A DNA stretch of 64,000 nt, from NCBI GenBank assembly GCA_963930645.1, contig OZ005659.1, positions 162,388,534-162,452,533 on the forward strand. Reading direction: 5' to 3'. Under the pieces are notes generated by a model, which was given only the letters and a program-made list of their open reading frames with translations, was not told where the DNA came from and searched no databases. Position numbers and translations under genes: made by a program. Shown here one piece after another: positions 44,470-57,220 of the stretch; position 1 is the stretch's first letter, and each line of letters opens with the position of its first letter. The stretch is from Salticus scenicus. Taxonomy: Eukaryota; Arthropoda; Arachnida; Araneae; Salticidae.

Positions 44470-46273
44470 GAAGGAAGCAAAATAAGTAAGTTATATTACG
44501 GTATATACGATAGATAATATGATACGTTATATTAGACCTATCGTCCTCTGTTAGTAGGTATTTTCGTTAAAAGATCGTGCGGTGCAACTTGCACATTAGT
44601 CCCCTTTAAACATAGTGTCCAGCAAAGCAGGCAAAGCATTCGTTGATTCACTACCTTAATTGATTTCACATTCCGTCATTTTTGAAGGGGTTATATACTT
44701 GTATATATATATGTATATATATATATATATATATATTTCTTTTTTTCTTTAAGTTCTATTTAGAGTTCTGGTTATTTATGTTGTATTATGTTTTGAGGTT
44801 CCCTGAATACAAATATCTAATTTTAAGTGGTTGATCTGTGATGTAAATCCAACATCTGCATCACTTAAAATAAATTAGCTTCAGAAAATTGAAATTTGGA
44901 ATTTTGAAATTTCTTTCAGGTTACCACTTGAAATTTTTAATCAAGATTAGCATGTTTGTAGGGGAAAAAATATTTATTTAAGAAAATAAATAAATAAATA
45001 AAGCAATGTATATGATAAGCAATCGGTATAATATGATGTGCAATATAATAAGCAGTCGGTAAAAATAATGACTACTTTTATTCTTAATAAGCAGCACTTT
45101 TTCTTTACGAATTGAGTAAGTAACGTAGTAAGTAGTGTTGTTAGAAGTGTAGTAAGGCACCTAGTACTGTTTTTTCTCTTTTCATTCTTTTTTCTTTAAT
45201 TCTTTCAAAACTGTTTTCATTTAAGCCAGTCGCTTATTAATTGATTAAAAAATTTGCAATCAAACACTGAATTATTATATTCATCACCATTTACAGGGGT
45301 TGAACTCCTAGCCTCTTTTTCAGGATAATTTCATAAGTGAGATGTTTTTCGCTTTTTCGGCCACCGCACATTTCAGGCAGAAATCTATACTTTATTTTTA
45401 CAGTAATTTGTCGTGATTAACTAGGATAGAAAGTATTGTAAAAAAAACAGTGGTAACAATAAAGGAGGTAACTTCTCAAATTAGGAATGTATCCTGAAAC
45501 AAATAAAAATAATGCGGAGTGTATGACCCCTAAGCTTAACACTAGGTTTTAGGTGCGTTTTATAGCAATCTGTTATTTATTTATTTATTTTATTTTATTT
45601 TAATTATTTATTTATTTATTTATTTTTAAAAACTTTTACTCTTACTTAATACATATATACATTGAATTTGTGATGAAGTTCAACGAAGTAAAATTCTTTT
45701 TATGATTCCGATATTATAGTCATTAAAAGGTTTCATTTTCTTTTGGTTGGGAAGAAGGGGTTTTAAGAAATATTCATTTTTGAGGCATTACTATTAAAAC
45801 ACTTCATTAAACTGGATTCTCTTTTCTTTTCTTTCCTTCATTTCTATTTTTTCCGCCAAAAACACAATTTCTGTTTTCTCAACAACTTTTTCTTTTTTTT
45901 TTCTTTTGATGATTTCATAAATTAAACCTTTTTAGTAGGCAATTATATAAAAAAAGTTTAAATAATTGAGAAAAGATATTTGTACTTCTGATATTCACAA
46001 AGAAAATAAATATATAAACTGATTAAGCATAAATTATGCCTTAAAAAAATTTCTGCTAACGAGGAATTAAAAGACTTATATTTTTAAAATGTTTAGCATA
46101 TTGAATATGATGTAAATTTAATCAAAAAGAAAAGAAAAAGAAAAGAAAAAGAAATTATACGTTTTAAATTTATAAACAGAGTTTTTTCTCTAAAAAGAAA
46201 AAATGTTTTGCCAAACAGAAGCACTGTATAAAAAACCTAAATAAAGTAATAACTTCGTAAGTCAGATTTTTTT

Positions 46274-46328
<55 letters not shown>

Positions 46329-46509
46329 TATTTTTACAATCTAATAATATTATTAATGATAGGATGATAACCGTCAAAATAAATTCTGTTCTATTTTATT
46401 CCCCCTTAGAATCGTAAGATTTAAAAAGTCATTAATTCAAAAAAAGTAAAAGAAAATCTTATATAAATTCAACTAAGCCAATCGTTAAATAAAATGTTTT
46501 TATTAATAA
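44470..46509. other. Unassigned AT-rich DNA
   Basis: I see no gene. It contains (TA)n near 44702-44736, (TTTA)n near 45575-45630 and (ATT)n at 46280-46329. Confidence 0.6.
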
Positions 46510-47765
46510 CTAGCTGGCTTTGCCCGCTTCTGTGGTCATTATATTGAAACGGATTCTAAAAACACAATAATAATAATAATAATAATAATCACTGAAATCA
46601 AAATCTAAGTTAAAGTTCTCGCTACCTTTCGTAGCGGTTTTCCCACTCGCCACACTTCACAAAATCCTTTTATAGTGCATATCGCATACATATACTTAAC
46701 CGACACATTAAAAAATCGAGATTCTGAGATTATTTGAAGTAGATTTATGCTTTAAAAAGTGTTTTTCAGCCATCCTCTCCTGGCTTTAAAGGAAAGAAGG
46801 AGGAGAAAATTTTGCAAAATCTCTTTATATTATAAGATAAATCTAACTTACCCACACATAAAAAATCTTCTTCCTAAGATAATTTACTGCTGAGTTACGC
46901 ATGAATATATATACCCCCCCCCCCGCAACTCCCTAGGGGCGGTAGGGTGGAATTCCCAAAATCACATTGTAGTATGTGTTAAATACGCATAAGCACTCCA
47001 CACATCAAAAATTGCCATTCTAAGATAATTTGGAACGCAATTACGCATGTAAACTTGTTTTTTAACCCTCCAACCCTCAACGGGGGCGACAGTACGGAAT
47101 TTCAAATAATCCCTTTGTAGTTTGTGTGTGTTGAGTATGCATAACCTATCAACATATCAAAAATCGTTTTCCTGAGATAATTTGGAACAAAGTTGCTCTT
47201 TAAAACGCGTTTTTGCCCCTACCCTCACCCTTAAAGGGGGGAAAGGAGAAATTTCACAAAATTCTTAGGGGGAATTCTCTGTTGGGAACGCATAACCATC
47301 CCGTACATAAAAAATCGCCTAAGATAGCTCGGAGCAGAGTTGGGCATGGAAACATAATTCCCTCTACACACACACACCCTCAAGGGGGATAATGTAGAAT
47401 TTTAAAAAATGCCTTTGTAGTGCGTTTCTTGAGTACGCACAAGCAATCGACGTATGAAAAAATCGCTATTCTGAGATAATTTGGACCAGAGTTACTCTAA
47501 AAAGCGCTTATTTCGCCCTCCCCCGCCCTCGAAAGGGGAGCTGGTAATTTCGTAAAATCACTTTATACTGCGTGTTGGAAACGCATAAACAACCCACGCA
47601 TAAAAATTAATCTTGTCGAGATAATTTGAAGCAAAGTTATGCTTATAAACGGGTTTATTGTCCCCCTCACCCCTAAGGGGGGAAAGGTGGGGACTTTCGC
47701 AAAATCCTGTTACAATGGGTGTTGAACACACGTAAAACAGCCACACACTAAAATTTGTGACCTCA
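46510..47765 (-). mobile_element. Helitron-like element with minisatellite interior
   Basis: On the minus strand it ends CAGAAGCGGGCAAAGCCAGC followed by CTAG (46513-46510) and then T, the expected Helitron 3' terminus. The interior runs into the ~149-bp array. I could not find the opposite TC end, so the left boundary in element terms is open. No Rep/helicase coding sequence. Confidence 0.6.
46700..47760. repeat. ~149-bp tandem array, 7 units
   Basis: The anchor GAGATAATTTGGA (variants) recurs at about 46726, 46876, 47023, 47174, 47322, 47473 and 47618. Each unit also has an ACGCATAA(G/C)C word, an AAAAATCG word, a C-rich/G-rich dyad (CCCTC...AAGGGGG) and a TTTCACAAAATC word. Divergence between units is substantial, so no recent homogenisation. 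Confidence 0.85.
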
Positions 47766-47789
47766 GCTAGTACAGATTTTCCTGGACGA

Positions 47790-48187
47790 ATTTAGCGCTA
47801 AAAAGGTTCGAGTTTGCTTATAGATTTTTTTTTTTGTTGTTGTTGTTTTAACAGGGATACAGCAAAAAATTCTTTATCATTATGGCCTATGAGCTGAAAT
47901 CATTTGCATCTAAATGCGTTTTTCGATTGAGCTAAAAATTTATTTACGTACTGTAGGTCACCATCGCTTGAACCATAAAGATTCTGGTGAATATATCTTT
48001 TATAGATTTTTTTTTTCTTTTACAGGGACACAATGAAATATTTTTATCATTATGCCTATGGGCCTTAAAGCTCAATGGTGTCTAAACGCATTTTTTGAAT
48101 GAACTCAACATTCATACATACGTTACAGGTCGCTGTTGCATAAACCATAAAGATTTTTTGTGAATCCAATTTATAGTTTTTAGAACC

Positions 48188-48236
<49 letters not shown>

Positions 48237-48530
48237 TTTTTTTTCAGGCTCGCAAAGAAAAATATATTATTATTATGGCTCATGAGATCAAATTATTTAA
48301 AATTCGATAGCGTCTAAATGCCTTATCCGAGCAATGTGAAAGTTTATGTGCATGCCATAGGTAATCATTGCACGAACTTTATTGATTTTGGTGAGTCTAG
48401 TAATTACAGATTTTTACAGGGACACAACAAAAATTTATCATTACGATCTATGAACTCAAATTATTCGAAGGGCTATTATGATTTTCTATTTGACTTATTT
48501 AACGATTTCTCTTACTTTATACATAACCGT
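47790..48530 (+). repeat. ~170-bp tandem array
   Basis: The anchor TTTATCATTATGGCCTATG (variants) lies near 47873, 48042, 48267 and 48425. Units contain ACAGGGA(C/T)ACA, TCTAAA(C/T)GC and CCATAAAGATT. A (TA)n plus poly-T expansion (48187-48244) lengthens one unit. It is the inverted counterpart of 36570-37090. Confidence 0.75.
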
Positions 48531-48541
48531 TAATTACTTAA

Positions 48542-48786
48542 TGTTCGGATTGGATTGGTTTGGATATGGGAATAAGGCCGATTGACTGCGGTAGGTCCTA
48601 GGCCTGAGGGGCAGTGCCCTCCGTGGGGTTCTTTCTAAGGGTTCCTAACCCGTATTTACGCAAGTTTCGGAGAAAGCCACGGAAAACTCGGAATGGCTAG
48701 GCCGACGAACGCGACCTGGGATCGAACCCTGCACCTCATGTCTGTCTACCAGCTTTGAGCGTAGAACCACTCGGCCGCTGTTGGCT
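48542..48786 (-). mobile_element. tRNA-derived SINE, well preserved
   Basis: On the minus strand the head reads GCGGCCGAGTGGTTCTACGC (A box) and then GGGTTCGATCCC (B box), as in Ser/Leu-type tRNAs. A core follows with TTTTCCGTGGCTTTCTCCGA and AACTTGCGTAAATACGGG, then a GC-rich 3' part. It stands out by its higher GC. The same core is at 61612-61870 and 40410-40480. Confidence 0.8.
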
Positions 48787-48789
48787 ATT

Positions 48790-50556
48790 TAATGTTCGAA
48801 AAGTCGAATGGAGTCACACTAGATTTTTTTTTTTTTTTTTTTTCTTTCAGGAATAAGAACTATTAGTTTCAATCTACGGATTTTTACAATACCAATTTTA
48901 CGACTGTTGGACATTTATCGAAATCGAAAATTTATCGAAAATATGATTGAATAATTTGAAAGCGATGTTATCATTTGAAAAGTAGGGAAAAAAAAAAAAA
49001 AAAACTGATAGTCCTTCGTAGTAAACTAAATTCTGCTTTTGCCAGAATTTCATCTTTTTTTTTTTTTTCTTTTTTTTTAAGAAAAAGAAAAGAAAAGAAA
49101 ATTAATAATAATCAGTTTTGAAACTGAAAGTATCGAAAAAAGTTTTCTTTAATAATTTTGAACTAAGAAATAAAAAGCGCGCGTGGAAAATAATATAAAA
49201 AATGAAACAAGATAAATGAATCTGAGTTTGAGTTGGCAATTTTTTAATATTATATTTAAAAAATAAATAATGAAAAATATTAGGTGTGCCGAAGAATGGT
49301 GTTGCTTTTTGAATTTGACAAAATTGACCACGGAAAAGTTTTCTGGACAACATTTAAATAAGCTTTATTTATTTTCTTCTTCTTCTTCTTGGTGCCTTTT
49401 AGACTTTCAAAACAAGATTTGGATGTCATGATACGAAAAATATTGTCATTATTTTTTTTCCCAATTCAGTTCAAAGAAAAAGTCTTTATTTATTTATTTG
49501 TTAATTATTTGCAGATTCAGATTCATTTAATACTTCACTTCTTAAAATCTGTGTAAATTCTTTGAAGTTTTTTTTGACAATACCAAATAATGTCATTTTG
49601 AAGTTATTTGTCATTTTTGAAATATTGTCATTTTATAAACTAATTATTATTATTTTCTAAAAAAAAAAAAAAAAAAAAAACTATTGGTAGTAAAATTTGG
49701 TATCATAGCTCATGACCGCCAGACTTTTACCGATATAGAAGTCGGGACTTAGAAAAATGCAGCTTATGGTATTGAAAGATCTCCCTGTAAGAAATCCCGT
49801 GAACCTGGAAAAAGCAAGAATGTACGGCGTACTTCCTTTATTGAATAGCTGTCACCTCACCCTCACCCTTCCCTTTTTCTTCAAGAAATGTCTTAAAAGT
49901 TTTCCTGTCAGGTTTTGCAAAAAAGGTGCAATTTCTGTTTATACATTTTTCTTTTATGTTCGGGACGGTAACCAACATTCCAAAAGTTAGCGGTACTATT
50001 TTACATACAAAGATAGCGACAAGCAAGAGACGTTAAAGTATAAAACTATTTATTTTATTTTGCCACCCAAGACGTTTTCCCGCCGTTCTAGATCCAGAAA
50101 AAAAGAGCGCTGGTCTAAAATTTTGAATTTCGTAAAACGCATCTTCTAAAAACTTACTTCTCAAATAAGAAAGAAAAGAAATTTAAATGTTAAAGTTATA
50201 ATATATGATTCTTCGTTTAATTTTAAGTATAATATTTCCAGAATTTTTATTCATTTATTTACATAAAAAATAAATAAATAAGTAATAAATAATAATAATA
50301 ATAATAATTTATTCCTTTATTATTATCGTTGTCGTTGTTGTTATTATTAGTTTGAATCGATGCTATTAGCCGAATTAATAGCCGTCACTAGTCTTCACTT
50401 GCCTTTGTTTTGAACAATATATAGCAGAAATCTAGTCTTCTAAGGAACTGCACAAACGATTTTGATAAGAAATTATAGTTAGATATAATGTAACTGGAAC
50501 TTATTTTTACTTACCTCCAGGAAAATGAGCTGTGACTTCGGTCACCCAGGCTTTAT

Positions 50557-50592
<36 letters not shown>

Positions 50593-51235
50593 GAGCTTGT
50601 ATTAGGATTTAATATTAGAGGATATTTTAAATTACTTTCAAATTCTTAATACGTAATACAAATAGCAAGTTCTATTTAAAATTAGGCAGTTAAACACTCT
50701 CCTATTCTTTTTTTTTTTTTTTCTTTTTTCCCCAATTTATTATCTTTTGTCTCCTACAACCTTACAAAAGGAGAAATATGAACAAATGAAAATACAATTG
50801 CTTTAGTACTTTGAGATTCTTAATTCATAACAGCTAGAAAGTATTTTTAAGGGACTTGGCATATTTCACGTCACTACCGAAATAGGTTTTCTATAAAATC
50901 ATACATTTCCATTTCATATTTATAAACTGAATTAAGTTAGGTTTGTTCTGCAAAATTACAGGCGACAACTCTTATCGTTTTTGCCAGACTTTCTATCGAT
51001 TTTTAATCTTTAAATTGAATTTTATCACTTTGTATTTTTTTATAAATTCGAGAACTTTAAAATGCTTAAACTTCTACAGATATTTAAGAAAAGGCTTAAT
51101 ACTTTTTTAGTGTCTTTAATGAAAACTACTTAAAAAGAATCAGATATATTAGAGGATTTTGAAATTTATTAATTTGTTTTAAAGAAAAAATAAAAAAGCT
51201 GCATGTTTAGATAATAAAAAAAAAAAAAAAAAAAA
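48790..51235. other. Unassigned AT-rich DNA
   Basis: I see no gene. It holds many poly-A/T runs (48825-48843, 48989-49003, 49660-49680), a part resembling the Helitron interior on the minus strand (about 49130-49260), (CA)n/(TA)n at 50560-50592 and (AAT)n near 50290-50310. Confidence 0.5.
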
Positions 51236-51239
51236 AAAA

Positions 51240-51560
51240 AATGCTTTTTGTTAAACTTTTTTTTAAAAATATTTATTCTTTTAGAGGTATTGCAAAATCC
51301 GTTCCTAATTCTTTTAAGTACTTTCTATTAAACATCCGAAAAAAAATTAAGTCATTTCTTTAATACCAGTAGAAAGTTTAGCAATTTGAAGGTCACCAAT
51401 TCATGAAAAAATTCAAACTGAGAAAATGCGATTTAAAAATTACAAATCTGTAAAGAATACATTAAAAACCAAAAGAATTGTTGGCTGAATTAATATTTTA
51501 TTAAACAAATCTAATCTAGTTCAGTTTGTAATTTTTAAAAGGAACATTAGGCTATTATAT
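51240..51560 (+). repeat. Dispersed repeat, partner of 2150-2520
   Basis: See the partner copy: same landmark order, same orientation, clearly diverged. Confidence 0.6.
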
Positions 51561-51806
51561 GAAACCTATTTCAGTCGTGCATCAAAGGTTTCAAGTTTCC
51601 TTGCTGAATTCTAATAAATTACATTCTCAATCAAATTTATATCATGCAACATATCATTTGTAAAATCAGGTTATAATACAAAGTAAAAAAAAAAAAAAAA
51701 AATTGATTTTTTATAATTAATTCATTTTTATTTATTATTAATAATATTATTAAATCTTTAATTTCTTAATAGATGAAAGGCAAGAAAGAGCTATTTTATT
51801 TGTAAA

Positions 51807-51842
<36 letters not shown>

Positions 51843-51843
51843 A

Positions 51844-51960
51844 CTAGGGACTCTGCCCCCTGCTCGCTCCACTTACCAACCCCCTAGGAAGGCTTCGCCT
51901 CCACCCGACAAGCTTCACTTAACCTCTGTAGCGCTCCCGTCTATTCGCTTCTTACTTTTC
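51844..51960 (-). mobile_element. Possible Helitron-like 3' terminus
   Basis: On the minus strand a GC-rich end reads GAGCGAGCAGGGGGCAGAGT then CCCTAG and T, adjacent to an (ATT)n tract (51806-51840). CTAG before T fits Helitrons, and the GC-rich block is abrupt. No 5' end was found. Confidence 0.4.
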
Positions 51961-52203
51961 ACTGAATAGGAAAATAAATACTGCATAAAACAAGAAAAAG
52001 CAATACATATATATATGGAAATAACCGTATTGAATGTCAAATTAAAATACTTAATATTTAATAGCACTTTTTTTTTTTTTCAGAAGAGAAAGAAATTCAT
52101 AATATCTAGACCATTTTGTATTACAGATATAGTATATGAACACTTTGGCAACGTTTAAGTTTTTACCACTATTTGGAGATGAATTTTTTTGGTAAAATTC
52201 CTT

Positions 52204-52241
<38 letters not shown>

Positions 52242-52494
52242 TTTTAGGAAATTAGAATAACCTTTAAAAAAATTTCAACCTATTTTTTCTAATGCCCGTA
52301 CTTCTTACTATCGATTTTTTAAAAACAGATTTATGGCAGTACATAATACTCTCTGTATATTTTTATTGTATTGCTAGATAATAATTTTAAACATTCGAAA
52401 ATAACGAAAAGTTTATTATTTTTACTATTTTAATTTGGGAAGACCTCCTGCAGCTTCAATTATTAATTCTCTTCCGTGCTTTTCCATTTTGCCG

Positions 52495-52790
52495 GCGGGA
52501 CCGCTGTAGCCCAGTCGGTAGAGCGCCGGCCTCGTAATTCGAAGATTGAAGGTTCGGTACTTGAGCCGGCCAAAGACCGTCGTGTACACTAATGGTGTCT
52601 GGTGCACGTAAAATCTGTCGTGGCCGCAATGTCCTCCATGTTCCCATCAAAAATTATACCTCTGGGGGTCACCGAAGCGGGAGTGCCATCCCTTCCGTGG
52701 AGGATCAAAATTGTGATGGAATGTGTCCGAACCACCTCTAGGGGTGTGTCCGAGACCGTCGCCAATTGCCTATCTGCGCAGCGGGTCCCG
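52495..52790 (+). mobile_element. tRNA-Thr-like SINE, GC-rich
   Basis: The head contains an A box TAGCCCAGTCGGTAGAGCG and anticodon-loop-like CTCGTAA (CGT), with a weakened B box GGTTCGGTACT. The body is GC-rich (about 52570-52790) with no similarity to the other SINEs here that I can see. The 103-codon plus frame and the 92-codon minus frame across it are by-products of the high GC. Confidence 0.65.
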
Positions 52791-52875
52791 GACAAAATCC
52801 CCCCTGACAAAATCCCCGCCGGACAAAAGCTCCAACGGACAAAAGCCCCACGGAACAAAATCCCCACTAACGCTC
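52787..52875 (+). repeat. Short tandem GGACAAAA(T/G)CCCC repeat
   Basis: Five to six units of about 16 bp: CGGACAAAATCCCC, CTGACAAAATCCCC, CGGACAAAAGCTCC, CGGACAAAAGCCCC, CGGAACAAAATCCCC. A complementary cluster (CTTTTGTCCG, GGGGATTATGTC) lies at 63138-63178. Confidence 0.75.
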
Positions 52876-52879
52876 CAAT

Positions 52880-53089
52880 ATACCTGGAGGGGCTAAGGGG
52901 GGGGCCACAGTGAGTATAGGAAAGAAAAATATTTTTTAAAGATTTTAATGAAAATTTGTTTAATTATGATTAGAGTTTTAAGAAATCTATACTGATAGTT
53001 ACATATATCTGAAAGGGAGGGGTTTACGATTAAAAAATGTAGTTTTTAAAGCAAATTTCAACAAATTACGGAGAGCTTGAGGGACATAC

Positions 53090-53136
<47 letters not shown>

Positions 53137-53911
53137 TTCAATGAAATGTTTTTTTTTTTAATTATCACTCACTGCAGTTTGTATATTATGTTAAGTATAG
53201 CTGTACAAAGTAGGTAATATTTTAAAATATAGTATATATGATTCATTTAGTTCATATAAATGTGGTTTCAAAAACTATCAACAATTATAAAATAATACTT
53301 TTTTTCACCTAATAATAGTATAAAAATTTCACTTTTCAAAATTTTTTCTTATATTTTCTTTTATGGTCTTGCAAAGGTTTTGGAAAAATTTGGGCTTATG
53401 TAAAACTTGTTTAAATCTCTCTACTCGTCATAAGCCGTGGTGGCCTCTCTTGCTTCTTATTATTATTTCAGTTGCATTTACACAGGGTGTTTCAAAAGTC
53501 TGGAAATATCAAAATACATTGAAAGGAAAACAGTTTCGCTAAACACATTGATTTCAAAAGTTTCGTCCATTCAAATGATCTACCAGACAAGGTATTATAG
53601 GCCCAAGCAAAATACTAATTCAATTTTTGAGATGAAAATTTTTTACAAAATTTTTAAGCTTTATTTAATTATTCTTTAGAATTTTAAAAAATATAATGAG
53701 AATTACATATATTTGAATGAAACATGTTTGTTTGTTTTTTTTTCTTTTTTGGGGGGGGAGTGGGAGGGGTGTAGGGACAAAGGGCGAAAAATGCAGTTTT
53801 TATATATAATTTCTACGGATTATAAAAAATAGAATTTTTTTTTTTTTTATAATTTTAGTGAAATTTTCTTTAATTATCATTCACCCTAATATGCATTTAT
53901 CTATATCTATA
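52880..53911. other. Degenerate repeats left of the Helitron pair
   Basis: TTTTAATGAAAATTTGTTTAATTAT-like sequence recurs near 52945, 53135 and 53860. A 38-bp poly-T lies at 53093-53130. 53350-53465 (TGGTCTTGCAAAGG...TAAGCCGTGGTGGCCTCT) is similar to 60555-60650 on the other side of the Helitron pair. An ACAGGGTGTTTCAAAAGTC at 53483 looks like a single mariner-type end without a partner. Confidence 0.5.
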
Positions 53912-56900
53912 TCATTATATAAAGCGCAAAAAATTGTTTGTTTGTGGAGGGTAATCTCTGAAACTACTGAACCGATTTAAAAACTTCTTTCACTGACCGA
54001 AAGCTACAGTATGCCATATTGTTATAGGCTATATTTAATTTTGATAAAATAAATTTTAGCTTAAAATCTGAGCATTTTAATTAAAATCCCCATAGAAGCC
54101 GTAATAGAAATGGAAATAATGAAATATTAAAAAAATTAGCTGCTGCCAACATAAAAGAAACATTTACATATTCATTTCGTTTTTAAAATATCTTGACGTG
54201 AAAAGAAAAGAAATATATTTGCACGTGCATTAAATTGAAATTCATATAAAGCTTTTTTAATTGTTAAACTTACAAGTTAAATCTGACGTCATTATAGAAT
54301 TAAAAGTGTTTATTTTTCTAATAATTTAATTTGATATGATATGATATAATATAATGAGCTAAGCATCAATGTTTAAACCACGGAGTCTTTATTACTCCGT
54401 GGTTTAAACTGATGTGTGTAAATGTGGTGTAAACGAAATTGGATTTTAAAAATAAATAAATAAATAAAATAAATTAAAATAAGAAATTCTATTTTATAAT
54501 ATTATTTATTTTAATTTATAATTGTTGCCAAAAAGATTTACGAATTAATTTATTTTTAGACATATAATAAAATATATTTTCACGCGAACAATAATATAAA
54601 AAGTGAACTGGATTTTTTGTAAAAAAATAATAAAGATCGAGGAAAATTATTTCCCCATTTTAATCCCCATATTTGGATATAGATATGTATTAGTTATCAT
54701 GTGCATCCGTTAGATTAAATTGTTTTTGTTGTAAAATTGATAAAATTGGAATTTTAAATTTCAAAACTCTAGAAAAAAAAATGGCAAATTTCCATATTCG
54801 ATTGAAAACATAAACATTTCATTTCAAAGGATGATATTTACACAATAAACATCCAACTAATAAACTAATTAAAAGGGAAAGGATAAATATTCTATCATAA
54901 TTTGAAGTCAAATTTGTTTTCAAATGTCTAAATAAAGTATCTGATATAATATACTAATATGTTGCAGCGGAATAGATTTGATATCCGTCATCCTTGGCAG
55001 AAAAAAAAAAAATATCGCCAAATTATCTGGCGAATATAATTTAATTCCTTTAAAAAATCATGGTTATTTTAAAAACTTACATTAAGAGTGTAACGAATAA
55101 TATGAAACAATATTTCGTACAATACATATTACGAAAATATACACCTGGCATGTATATTTTCGTATTACTTTTTGATCGCCAAATACAAAAAAAGCCAAGG
55201 GTGACAGTTTTGAAATTTAAAATTAAAATTTTGTCAATTTGACAGCAAAATAACTCAATCTAACGCATGCATACAATAACTAATACATATCTATACCCAA
55301 ATATGAGGATTAAAATCGGGAAATAATTCTTCTAGAATTTTAATAAAAAAAAAAAAAAAAAAAAATCCAATGAGCGATTAACACGGAAAATCTTTTTCTT
55401 GCATTCATGGGCGGTCAGTGATGTCACACTTCGCTTGCGTATTGAGATGTTTAAATTTATTTGGCGACTATTTTTAGCAACTAACAGTTATGGCAAGTAG
55501 CTCAATATACATAGCGCATACAGCCATTACTGAAATGTAAATAGCATTTAATTATTTGAGATACATTATGTTGATTGGAAACCTATTTAATATACCTATG
55601 CTCTATAGCTATACTAATATAAAAAGAAGAAAGGTTTATATGCATATGTAGAGAACGATCGCTAAAACTAAAAAGCCGATTGCTTTTTTTTTTTTTCTTT
55701 CAATAATCAAAAGTTACACTGTCTCTCTCTAAATGCTAGAAGCTATAATAAATTTTGGTAAAATAAATTTTTAATTAAAAGTTTCAATATTTTAATTGAA
55801 AACAAAGCATAGATTTGATATCTATCGTCATTGGCGATTTTTGTATTTGGCGATCGAAAACGTAATACGAAAATCTGTATATTATCGTAGTAAATACGAG
55901 ATGTATGTGTTTACTTCAATTACCCTACTACCGTAGGTAGTGAAAGTATTGTATAGGTTTTGGCAATTGGTCAGTGTGTGTGTATATGTGCACGTGTGTG
56001 AGTAATCTTCTGGCTGTCATATCTCCAAAACTAATAAAAATAGAACTACTAAACTTCACAAGTGATTCAGGTCTGGTGTACAGATAAATTTTCCAAATTT
56101 TCGTGAAAATTGAAAAACCGGAATTGGGTCATCGAAAACCAGAAATGGGACCGTAAGCCCATATTCAAAAACACCTCTAATGATTTTCTTCAAAGTTGCT
56201 GTATAAATAATATATTAGATGCCCTTTCGATTAAAAAGTTGCTTAGTTCAGGAAAATTGATAGGCGTCCTCTATAAACAGCTCAATTTCAGACTTCGCAA
56301 GTGCGTTCCTTTAAAAACGCCTGTACGGATTTTTTTCAAACTCGCCATGTTAACTTCCTATTAAATATCCTTTTGTATGTAATTATTGTTTTTAGGTCAA
56401 TAATTGAGTATGCTAAGTTTTGGTAAAAGTTGGTATCTCAAAAACGGCTCTAACGTATTCTTGAAAATTTTTTCTTTAATCCAATTTAGATAACCTTTCT
56501 CAAGTATTACGTGCTTATTACAGGAATATTAACGGTCATCCTGATTAGGTAGTTCAGTTTTAGATCTCGGAAATTCGTGTTTAAAAAAATAACTATCTAT
56601 TTTTTTCCCCTTATTTTTTAACTCGCTATGCAAACTCTGTTGTATGTGTCTTTATACGTGTATCAAGTTTCTCTTACTCGAAAATCTCAAAAAATGCAAG
56701 TAATATCTCCAAAAAATTGTATATATTACGTGCAATAGTGGGTAATGGAAGTCGTGTGGTTGTTTCACACCAGATTCTGTAATAGTATATATTGTACGAA
56801 TATTGTTTCATATTATTGAATTCTCCTTTAATATACATTATTAAAATAATAATCAATTATGGAAATAATTAAATATATTTGCGAAATGAACAAATAAATA

Positions 56901-57220
56901 ATAATTAAAGCTATTATGACGTCAATTTTATCAAAAACATTTTCATGTCATAGGTTTACTTTTCAATATTTTTTATTCATGAGTAAAGAAATGTTTCTTT
57001 TTATGAAATAAATAAATAAATAAATAAATAACATTAAGTAAAAATTGCCAACATTTAACAACTAATTAAAAAAAATAATTGTAAAATTATATTTTGACTT
57101 TCCAGTTAATAATATTGCCTGACTATAACATATAAACTGATATATTTCTTGATTTTTTACATATCAATCCATCTTTAACTAAAATTTGTTCATCAGTGCG
57201 AAGCCGGACGGGTCAGCTAG
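53912..57220 (+). mobile_element. Non-autonomous Helitron, copy 1
   Basis: The 3309-bp unit starts TCATTATATAAAGCGCAAAA and ends GAAGCCGGACGGGTCAGCTAG, matching the TC...CTAG termini of Helitrons and the conserved early text (TTTGTTTGTGGAGGGTAATC, then AACTACTGAACCGATT) widespread in arthropod Helitrons. The base before is A, as expected for A|T insertion. No Rep/helicase gene is present, so it depends on an autonomous partner. Internal structure: a 16-bp-stem hairpin (54371-54409), a pair of inverted segments (55050-55132 / 56776-56866), and a second pair around TTGATCGCCAAATACAAAAA (about 55170 / 55840). Conserved small frames here are shadows. Confidence 0.88.
54371..54409. other. Perfect 16-bp-stem hairpin in Helitron copy 1
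   Basis: GTTTAAACCACGGAGT, a 7-base loop, then its complement. Copy 2 has it at 57674-57712 with one mismatch. It lies about 460 bp inside the 5' end, so it is not the usual 3' terminal hairpin. Confidence 0.85.

Noticed and set aside
52589..52913. Overlapping 92- and 103-codon frames
   Set aside because: They lie across a GC-rich tRNA-derived SINE and its short tandem repeat; no protein similarity is evident.
53483..53502. Mariner-type terminal repeat ACAGGGTGTTTCAAAAGTC
   Set aside because: No matching inverted partner or TA-bounded element could be found; probably a lone relic or chance.
55060..55242. 60- and 84-codon frames conserved in both Helitrons (also at 56110, 58352, 59397)
   Set aside because: The two copies are nearly identical throughout, so shared frames are not evidence of coding. 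The similar minus-strand frames at 56674 and 59961 arise from the internal inverted repeat.
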